Origin: Bacteroidota bacterium
GTDB taxonomy: Bacteria > Bacteroidota > Bacteroidia > Chitinophagales > Chitinophagaceae
Direction: 5' to 3'
NCBI GenBank assembly: GCA_028877045.1
Contig: JAGWPQ010000202.1
Span: 1 to 5,057, forward strand
DNA: 5,057 nt
A program made the position numbers and the translations under genes. Positions within the stretch are counted from its first letter, which is position 1. Each line of letters starts with the position of its first letter. The notes beneath the pieces were generated by a model. That model ran no database searches. It was not told where the DNA came from and saw only the letters and a program-made list of their open reading frames with translations. Of the stretch, positions 1-5,057 are shown piece by piece.

Positions 1-1114
1 CCGTGTGGGTTATGGTGTAACCGGTCAGCAGGATGGTATTAATGATTATGATTATCAATCTTTCTATAATCTTAGTTCAGGAACTGCTCAATATCAATTG
101 GGAAATAATTTTTATCAGATGTACAGACCGGGTGGTTATTATCTGAACAGAAAATGGGAACAAACAGCAACAACCAACGTAGCTATTGATTATGGATTCC
201 TGAATAACCGTATCAATGGTAGTATCGAATATTATTACAGAGAAACAACAGATCTGTTGAATAATATTGCTCAATCTGCGGGTACAAATTTCTCTAATCA
301 AATTGTTGCGAACATTGGTAGTATGATAAATAAAGGGGTAGAGTTTACCATTAATTTACAGCCAATCCGTAATAAAAACGTAACATGGGATATAGCATTC
401 AATGCAACGTACAACGAAAATAAAATTACAAAACTGACTATCTCAAACGATCCTAAATATGCAGGTGTGTTAACTGGCGGTATTTCTGGCGGTACCGGTA
501 ATACAATTCAGATACAATCTGTAGGATACGCCAAAAATTCGTTTTATGTATATAAGCAAGTGTATAATCCTTCAACAGGTAAGCCAATCGATAACCTTTT
601 TGAAGATATAAACAGAGACGGCATCATTAACCAAAATGATTTATTTCAATACAAGAGTCCTGATCCAAAAGCATTCTTTGGATTCAGTACAAATTTAACC
701 GTAAAGAAATGGTCAGCCGGTTTTGTACTGCGTGCAAATGTTGGAAACTCTGTTTATAATAATGTTGCTTCCAGTACAGGTACACTGAGAAATATTATGA
801 ATCCTATCGGTTACATCAACAATGGATCAACAGATGTTTTGAATACTAATTTCAGTGGTACAGGAACTAATTATTACATGTCCGATTATTATGTGCAGAA
901 CGCATCTTTCCTGAGAATGGATAATATTAATGTGGGATATAATGTAGGCAAGGTTTTTAATAATAAAGCTACTTTGCGTTTAAACGCCAATGTTCAAAAC
1001 GCATTTGTAATTACACAATACAAAGGATTAGATCCGGAAATTTCAGGTGGTATCGATAATCTTTTTTATCCACGCCCAAGAACATTTGTTTTCGGCTTAA
1101 ACCTTAATTTTTAA
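1..1114 (+). CDS. SusC/RagA-like TonB-dependent outer-membrane transporter, C-terminal part (5' end outside window)
   Basis: This is the C-terminal part of a SusC-family beta-barrel that imports oligosaccharides across the outer membrane using TonB energy. The frame is open to the left edge (first full codon at base 2). The GTG at base 5 is internal, not a start. About 370 codons are visible of a family usually near 1000 residues, so the plug, TonB box and N-terminal extension lie outside. Family signs seen: the opening RVGYGVTGQQ, a KWEQT segment (bases 152-166) followed by a DYGFLNNRINGSIEYYYR strand, alternating aromatic/polar barrel strands, a calcium-loop-like DINRDGIINQND (605-640), and the ending PRPRTFVFGLNLNF with terminal Phe, the usual outer-membrane barrel signature. 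It lies 33 bp before a susD-like gene, the standard pairing. The family call is firm; substrate cannot be read from this part. Confidence 0.95.
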   Translation, partial: RVGYGVTGQQDGINDYDYQSFYNLSSGTAQYQLGNNFYQMYRPGGYYLNRKWEQTATTNVAIDYGFLNNRINGSIEYYYRETTDLLNNIAQSAGTNFSNQIVANIGSMINKGVEFTINLQPIRNKNVTWDIAFNATYNENKITKLTISNDPKYAGVLTGGISGGTGNTIQIQSVGYAKNSFYVYKQVYNPSTGKPIDNLFEDINRDGIINQNDLFQYKSPDPKAFFGFSTNLTVKKWSAGFVLRANVGNSVYNNVASSTGTLRNIMNPIGYINNGSTDVLNTNFSGTGTNYYMSDYYVQNASFLRMDNINVGYNVGKVFNNKATLRLNANVQNAFVITQYKGLDPEISGGIDNLFYPRPRTFVFGLNLNF

Positions 1115-1147
1115 ACCATTGCAAGTAACTACGTTAAAAAAATTATT
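1115..1147 (+). promoter_or_regulatory. A-rich translation leader of the susD-like gene, no Shine-Dalgarno
   Basis: This 33 bp gap has no GGAGG-like motif. It holds a run of seven A (1136-1142) and then TTATT directly before ATG, giving A at -3, -6 and -12 from the start. This matches the A-rich initiation context known for Bacteroidota, whose ribosomes rely little on Shine-Dalgarno pairing. It supports 1148 as the start. No terminator hairpin is seen, so the susC- and susD-like genes are probably co-transcribed. Confidence 0.6.
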
Positions 1148-2734
1148 ATGAAAAAAAATATTTTAAAAATAATGATAGCCGCCGGGATCTTTACCGGCAG
1201 TCTCTCATCTTGTTCTAAGAAGTTAGATCTTCTTCCAACAAACGATATTACTGCTGCACAAGTGTACAGTACATCAGCAGGCTACGCTCAAGCTTTTGCT
1301 AAAGTTTACGGTAGCTTCGCGTTAACAGGTAATCAGGGCCCTGCCGGAAATGGCGATATTCAGGGCATTGATGAAGGTACTTCCGACTTTGTTCGTTTAT
1401 TATGGAATGCCCAGGAATTAACTACAGATGAAGCCGTTTGTGCCTGGGGTGATCCCGGCGTTCCTGACTTTCATGCTATGAACTGGTCTGCAAGTAATAC
1501 AATCCTTTTAGGTCTTTACTATCGCTCTTATTACCAGATCACTTTGTGTAACGATTTCATCAATCAGGCATCTGACGGAAATCTTACATCACGTGGTATT
1601 ACCGGTGCTAGTGCAGATAGTATCAGAAAGTACAGAGCTGAAGCCAGATTTTTAAGGGCCTATCAATATTCTGTTCTGATGGATCTTTTTGGTAATGTTC
1701 CTTTTGTTGATGAAACTATGCCGCTTGGATCTTCATTGCCAAAACAAATTAGCCGCACCAATTTGTTCAATTATGTTACAAGTGAACTGAGAGCAATTGA
1801 TGGGTCTTTATTTCCTCCAACTCAAACGCCGGGTTCTGTAACTTATGGCAGAGCAACACAAGGTGCTGAATGGGCTTTATTGGCTCGTGTGTATTTGAAT
1901 GCCGGTGTTTATACAGGCACACCGAAATATGACAGTGCAATAATTTATTCTTCTAAAGTAATTGGTGCAGGTTATTCCCTGATACCTGATTATACTCAAT
2001 TATTTTTAGCTGATAATAATTTAAATACCAGCGAGTTTATTTTAACTGTAAACTACGATGGTTTAAAAACACAAAATTACGGAGGTACTACTTTTCTAAC
2101 CCATTCGCCAGTAGGTGGTTCTATGCCTGCAGCTTCTTTCGGAATTGGCGGTGGTTGGTCCGGTAATCGTGCTACTAAAAACTTGGTTAATTTATTCCCT
2201 GATCCAAATGGTACCGGTGATAAACGTGCTGAATTTTATACATCAGGACAAAACTTAGAAATTAACAGTATCCCTACATTTACTGATGGGTATGCTGTTG
2301 CGAAATTTAAAAATTTGACACGTTCCGGTGCATTGGGACAAAGTTTAGACTTTTCTGATATTGATTTTCCTTTGTTCCGTTTAGCTGAACAATATCTTAT
2401 TTATGCTGAAGCAGCTTTAAATGGCGGAGCAGGTGGTTCTGCAGCTCAGGCATTGACCTATGTTAATTTGCTGAGAGCAAGGGCACAAGCAGCTCCATTA
2501 ACAAGTCTTAGTTTACAAGATGTGTTAAATGAAAGAGGTCGTGAATTGTATTGGGAAGGGTTCCGTCGTACTGATTTAATTCGTTACAATCAATTTGTAG
2601 AAGGAACTTATTTATGGCCTTGGAAAGGTGGTGTTCAATCAGGAACATCAGTGGCATCTTTTAGAAAGTTGTTCCCGATACCATCGGCTGATATTTCATC
2701 AAACACAAACCTTGTTCAAAATCCCGGCTATTAA
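1148..2734 (+). CDS. SusD/RagB-family surface glycan-binding lipoprotein
   Basis: This is a complete 528-residue SusD-like protein, a normal family length. SusD proteins are surface lipoproteins that close like a lid over the SusC barrel and pass bound oligosaccharide into it. The start gives a lipoprotein signal: Lys-rich N-terminus, hydrophobic core, and lipobox LSSC with the lipidated Cys at residue 22, followed by SKKLDLLPTND, typical of mature SusD. The N-terminal half carries the TPR-like helices, including RAEARFLRAYQYSVLMDLFG (from residue 163) and GRATQGAEWALLARVYL (234-250). The C-terminal half has FRLAEQYLIYAEAAL, VNLLRARA, the hallmark ERGRELYWEGFRRTDLIRY (462-480), and the ending FPIPSADIS...QNPGY, where SusD proteins normally stop. 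Glycan-contact residues cannot be assigned by eye. It follows the susC-like gene and precedes two SusE/F-type genes, which favours an alpha-glucan substrate by association only. Confidence 0.96.
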   Translation: MKKNILKIMIAAGIFTGSLSSCSKKLDLLPTNDITAAQVYSTSAGYAQAFAKVYGSFALTGNQGPAGNGDIQGIDEGTSDFVRLLWNAQELTTDEAVCAWGDPGVPDFHAMNWSASNTILLGLYYRSYYQITLCNDFINQASDGNLTSRGITGASADSIRKYRAEARFLRAYQYSVLMDLFGNVPFVDETMPLGSSLPKQISRTNLFNYVTSELRAIDGSLFPPTQTPGSVTYGRATQGAEWALLARVYLNAGVYTGTPKYDSAIIYSSKVIGAGYSLIPDYTQLFLADNNLNTSEFILTVNYDGLKTQNYGGTTFLTHSPVGGSMPAASFGIGGGWSGNRATKNLVNLFPDPNGTGDKRAEFYTSGQNLEINSIPTFTDGYAVAKFKNLTRSGALGQSLDFSDIDFPLFRLAEQYLIYAEAALNGGAGGSAAQALTYVNLLRARAQAAPLTSLSLQDVLNERGRELYWEGFRRTDLIRYNQFVEGTYLWPWKGGVQSGTSVASFRKLFPIPSADISSNTNLVQNPGY

Positions 2735-2793
2735 TTTTTTCTTATGAACAAATTAAATAACCAAATTAAAATTATCTCTTAAAATAAATTATT
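2735..2793 (+). promoter_or_regulatory. AT-rich spacer and translation leader of the susE-like gene
   Basis: This 59 bp gap is the longest in the window and is almost entirely A/T. Its last 12 bases, AAATAAATTATT (2782-2793), abut the ATG and put A at -3, -6 and -12, the Bacteroidota initiation context. Ten of these 12 bases recur before the next gene. No stable hairpin and no TAnnTTTG-type -7 promoter element is seen, so read-through from the susD-like gene is likely. Processing in this gap, altering message levels of the downstream genes, is possible but not visible. Confidence 0.5.
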
Positions 2794-3633
2794 ATGAAAA
2801 CATTATTAAAAAAGTTGTTTTTCATAGGCGTAGGAGTAGCGTTGTTTGCGTCTTGCAAAAAAGATCAAACTATGGACTACTATAACGGGGGTACTGCACC
2901 GGTATTAACTGCATCGGTATCAGGTACTATCCCTTTGTCTAATGCAAATCAGTCAAATGTTGAAGTTGTATTTTCCTGGACCAATCCAAATTATCAATTT
3001 ACTACGGGACTAAGTTCTCAAAATGTTTCTTACCTGTTAGAGATTGATACATTAGGTGCAAATTTTACCAACCCTAACAGAATTGCAACTTCTATTAGCC
3101 CTGATTTAGGTAAATCTTATGTAGATGCTGTATTAAATGCTGCTTTGACCAATCAAATGTCATTGGTAACAGGTATGAAACATACTATTCAGGTGAGGGT
3201 AACTGCTTCAATTAATGGTGTTGCAGCTACTGCTCTTGTTTCTAATGTGTTGCAATTTAGTGTAACGCCTTGGTCTCCACCACCAACGGTTAATCCTCCT
3301 ACTTCGGGAAAACTGTTTTTAGTTGGTAGTGCAACAGCAGGTGGATGGGGCAATCCGGTTCCTGTGCCATCACAACAATTTACGCAAGTAAGCACAACAT
3401 TATATACTATAACAGTTCCTTTAACAGGCGGGCAAGAATTTTTATTCATTCCGGTAAATGGCGATTGGAGTCACAAGTTTGCATGTAATAAATCAACCTC
3501 ACCGCCATCAGGTGATGCAGGAGGTATTTTTGGATATGATTGGAACGATAACTTCCCTGGCCCTACAGTAACAGGTACGTATAAGATTGATGTAAATTTT
3601 CAAACAGGGAAATATGCAATCACCAAACAATAA
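2794..3633 (+). CDS. SusE-like outer-membrane lipoprotein with a single carbohydrate-binding module
   Basis: This complete 279-residue protein is probably a surface lipoprotein that holds polysaccharide near the SusC/SusD complex. Layout: signal peptide with lipobox FASC and lipidated Cys21; a SusE-type N-terminal beta-sandwich (about 22-157) with GTAPVLTAS and WTNPNY (62-67); a Pro-rich linker (about 158-172, WSPPPTVNPP); then one CBM-like domain (about 173-279) starting KLFLVGSATAGGW. Candidate sugar-stacking residues are Trp185 and Trp225, with Lys228 in DWSHK. Bacteroides thetaiotaomicron SusE has an N-domain plus two CBMs, so this form is shorter; the stop follows the last strand (GKYAITKQ) cleanly, so it looks intact. 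The next gene repeats the whole layout. Family call rests on domain order and the signature segments read by eye; starch as ligand is inferred. Confidence 0.85.
   Translation: MKTLLKKLFFIGVGVALFASCKKDQTMDYYNGGTAPVLTASVSGTIPLSNANQSNVEVVFSWTNPNYQFTTGLSSQNVSYLLEIDTLGANFTNPNRIATSISPDLGKSYVDAVLNAALTNQMSLVTGMKHTIQVRVTASINGVAATALVSNVLQFSVTPWSPPPTVNPPTSGKLFLVGSATAGGWGNPVPVPSQQFTQVSTTLYTITVPLTGGQEFLFIPVNGDWSHKFACNKSTSPPSGDAGGIFGYDWNDNFPGPTVTGTYKIDVNFQTGKYAITKQ
3310..3630 (+). repeat. Paralogous CBM block, copy 1 (in the susE-like gene)
   Basis: This segment encodes the only CBM of the susE-like protein and is homologous to 4155-4478. Shared landmarks are LFLVGSATAGGW, NPVP, QQFT, GDWSHK (GEWSHK in copy 2), FGY and NFPGP. 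By eye about half of the residues match. At DNA level 3319-3335 matches 4164-4180 with one mismatch in 17. The homology extends upstream into the N-domain: 2975-2994 matches 3844-3863 with one mismatch in 20. This is diverged gene duplication, not a mobile repeat. Confidence 0.75.
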
Positions 3634-3665
3634 ACCGTGTTTTAAACAATCATAAATAAACCATT
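3634..3665 (+). promoter_or_regulatory. Translation leader of the susE/F-like gene, no Shine-Dalgarno
   Basis: This 32 bp gap ends in AAATAAACCATT (3654-3665) directly before ATG. It differs from the leader of the preceding gene at only two of 12 bases (CC for TT) and keeps A at -3, -6 and -12. It supports 3666 as the start and no terminator is seen. The similarity may be common ancestry with the upstream paralog or simply the shared initiation context. Confidence 0.55.
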
Positions 3666-5057
3666 ATGAAATATTTATTAAAACTTTTCCTAACCGTAAG
3701 TGTAATCGCTTTTGCTTTTACTGCTTGCGATAAGGTGGGAACTTTACCATCTTATAAATCAGGAACAGCATCTGTATTAACAGCGTCTGCTTCAACAATA
3801 GCTCCGGTAATGGCTGATTCAGATAAAACAGTCTTAACTCTAACCTGGACAAATCCAAATTATGCCAATGATTCTACTACTTCAAAATATATAGTGGAAA
3901 TAGATTCTTCGGGACGCAATTTTTCGAAGGAAGTAACATTTACAGTTACCGGAAAATTAACTACATCATTTACTGCAAAACAACTCAATAATATTTTACT
4001 GGGTTATGGATTAGCATATAAAACAGCCTATAATCTTGATATTAGGATCACATCGTCGTATGCTAATAATAATAATCTACTGAAATCAAATACAGTGGTT
4101 GTTAATTTTACTACTTACGTTGTTCCTCCAAAAGTTCAACCTCCGGTTAACAATGTATTATTCTTGGTTGGTAGTGCAACTGCCGGCGGATGGAATAATC
4201 CGGTACCAACACCTGCACAACAGTTTACCAGATTAGATTCTGTAACTTATCAAGGAACATTTTTCCTGAATGGTGGTCAACAATATTTATTACTTCCTGC
4301 CAATGGCGAGTGGAGCCACAAATATGCAGTACAAGATAATTCTGTTACAGGATTAAGTGCCGGCGGTAGTTTTGGTTATAATGTAGGTTCTGCATTTAAC
4401 AGTAATTTCCCTGGTCCTGCAACAACAGGCATGTATAAAATAACTGTTGATTTCCAACATGGCGTATTTACAGTAGTATCTACGGGAGCTTATGGACTTT
4501 TATGGGTTCCGGGCGATTACCAGGGGTGGACTCCTGCAACTGCACCAACACTTGGATCTCCAAAAAATGATGGCAACTATGAAGGTTATGTAAACATTCC
4601 AACTGGTGGTACATATCAATTTAAATTAACTAAAACGCCTGATTGGAGTAATGCACTTGGAGATGGTGGTGGCGGTACTTTGAGTGGAAGTGGTGGTAAC
4701 TTAACTGTACCTGCCGGTGGTTATTATAGAATAATTGCCAATACAACTGCAAATACATGGTCTGCACAAGCAACAAAATGGAGCTTAATAGGAAGTTTTG
4801 CTGCAAGCGGATGGAGTACTGATGTTGATATGACTTTTGATGGAACTGCCTGGGTAGGCACCATTACTACAGCTGCCGGTGACCAATTTAAATTCAGAGC
4901 CAATCACGATTGGGGAACTAATTTAGGTGAAACCGGAGGAAAAGGCAGCTTATGGTATAACGGCGATAATATTGGTGATGCTTCCAAGAACTTTGCTGTT
5001 CCTGCAGGTACACACACAATTAAGCTCATCCTTGGCAATTCGGGATATTACACTTAC
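3666..5057 (+). CDS. SusE/SusF-like multi-CBM outer-membrane lipoprotein (3' end outside window)
   Basis: The frame runs 464 codons from ATG to the right edge without a stop. The product is probably a surface lipoprotein holding starch-like glycan, as SusF does. Layout: signal peptide with FTAC and lipidated Cys21; SusE-type N-domain (about 22-150) with GTASVLTAS and WTNPNY (61-66); Pro-rich linker VVPPKVQPPVNN; then three CBM-like domains. CBM1 (about 164-271, LFLVGSATAGGW) resembles the single CBM of the preceding gene. CBM2 (about 277-370) has PGDYQGW and FKLTKTPDW; CBM3 (371 to edge) has IGSFAASGW, FKFRANHDW and GDNIGD. Paired tryptophans are 176/216, 288/327 and 383/416. CBM2 and CBM3 look like classical SusE/SusF modules. 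CBM3 has reached its last strand (NSGYYTY), so only a few residues are probably missing. N-domain plus three CBMs matches SusF; the N-domain is SusE-like, so I give no symbol. Confidence 0.88.
   Translation, partial: MKYLLKLFLTVSVIAFAFTACDKVGTLPSYKSGTASVLTASASTIAPVMADSDKTVLTLTWTNPNYANDSTTSKYIVEIDSSGRNFSKEVTFTVTGKLTTSFTAKQLNNILLGYGLAYKTAYNLDIRITSSYANNNNLLKSNTVVVNFTTYVVPPKVQPPVNNVLFLVGSATAGGWNNPVPTPAQQFTRLDSVTYQGTFFLNGGQQYLLLPANGEWSHKYAVQDNSVTGLSAGGSFGYNVGSAFNSNFPGPATTGMYKITVDFQHGVFTVVSTGAYGLLWVPGDYQGWTPATAPTLGSPKNDGNYEGYVNIPTGGTYQFKLTKTPDWSNALGDGGGGTLSGSGGNLTVPAGGYYRIIANTTANTWSAQATKWSLIGSFAASGWSTDVDMTFDGTAWVGTITTAAGDQFKFRANHDWGTNLGETGGKGSLWYNGDNIGDASKNFAVPAGTHTIKLILGNSGYYTY
4155..4478 (+). repeat. 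Paralogous CBM block, copy 2 (CBM1 of the susE/F-like gene)
   Basis: This is the counterpart of 3310-3630. It keeps the LFLVGSATAGGW start, the GEWSHK Trp/Lys pair and the NFPGP turn, but has a longer stretch before NFPGP (FGYNVGSAFNSNFPGP against FGYDWNDNFPGP). Unlike copy 1 it is followed by two more CBMs of another subtype. Confidence 0.75.

Noticed and set aside
5..7. GTG as a start codon for the first gene
   Set aside because: The frame is open upstream to the window edge, and the encoded RVGYGVTG is internal barrel sequence of a SusC-like protein, so the true start is far outside.
77..301. 74-codon open frame on the - strand inside the susC-like gene
   Set aside because: It lies wholly within a strongly supported coding region on the other strand, and its product shows no recognisable domain. 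It is a shadow of the real gene.
2744..2782. 12-codon mini-ORF (MNKLNNQIKIIS) in the susD-susE gap, a possible leader peptide
   Set aside because: Very short AT-rich frames arise easily by chance. It has no A-rich leader of its own, no hairpin after it and no notable codon run.
2735..2793. Possible terminator or internal promoter in the 59 bp gap
   Set aside because: The T run at 2735-2740 has no stem before it, and no TAnnTTTG or TTTG pair typical of Bacteroidota promoters is present.
3189..3449. 86-codon open frame on the - strand inside the susE-like gene
   Set aside because: It is antisense to the linker and CBM coding region and has no initiation context or family signature.
4659..4724. 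Gly/Ser-rich stretch in CBM2 considered as a linker or low-complexity insertion
   Set aside because: It sits inside the CBM2 fold between the Trp327 strand and the AGGYYRI strand, where SusE/F modules normally have a Gly-rich loop ending in GGN, so it is part of the domain.

Overview
The window is a stretch of a Bacteroidota chromosome, all coding on the + strand. It holds the distal part of a Sus-type (starch utilisation system-like) glycan-uptake operon. In order it contains the C-terminal part of a SusC-like TonB-dependent outer-membrane transporter (open at the left edge), a complete SusD/RagB-like glycan-binding lipoprotein, a complete short SusE-like lipoprotein, and a longer SusE/SusF-like lipoprotein open at the right edge. 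The paired SusC/SusD genes, the AT-rich DNA, the A-rich leaders without Shine-Dalgarno sequences and the lipoprotein signals all point to Bacteroidota. The class is uncertain; Sphingobacteriia or Chitinophagia would fit.

Layout: 1-1114 susC-like 3' part; 33 bp gap; 1148-2734 susD-like; 59 bp gap; 2794-3633 susE-like; 32 bp gap; 3666-5057 susE/susF-like, no stop seen. There is no stretch over 300 bases without a gene. I see no terminator hairpin or Bacteroidota-type promoter in the three gaps, so one transcript is likely. I find no RNA genes, mobile elements, CRISPR or origin.

How the genes work together (inferred from the family): SusD caps the SusC barrel and delivers oligosaccharide to it for TonB-driven import. 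The two SusE/F-type lipoproteins sit on the cell surface and hold polysaccharide through carbohydrate-binding modules (CBMs). Members of the SusE/SusF families point to starch or a related alpha-glucan, but no glycoside hydrolase or regulator lies in the window to confirm this.

The most notable point is that the last two genes are tandem paralogs. Both have the same N-terminal domain, proline-rich linker and first CBM. The second gene adds two further CBMs of a different, more classical SusE/F type. The shared first CBM lacks a lysine position that the two added modules have. This is a variation on a known system rather than a new one.
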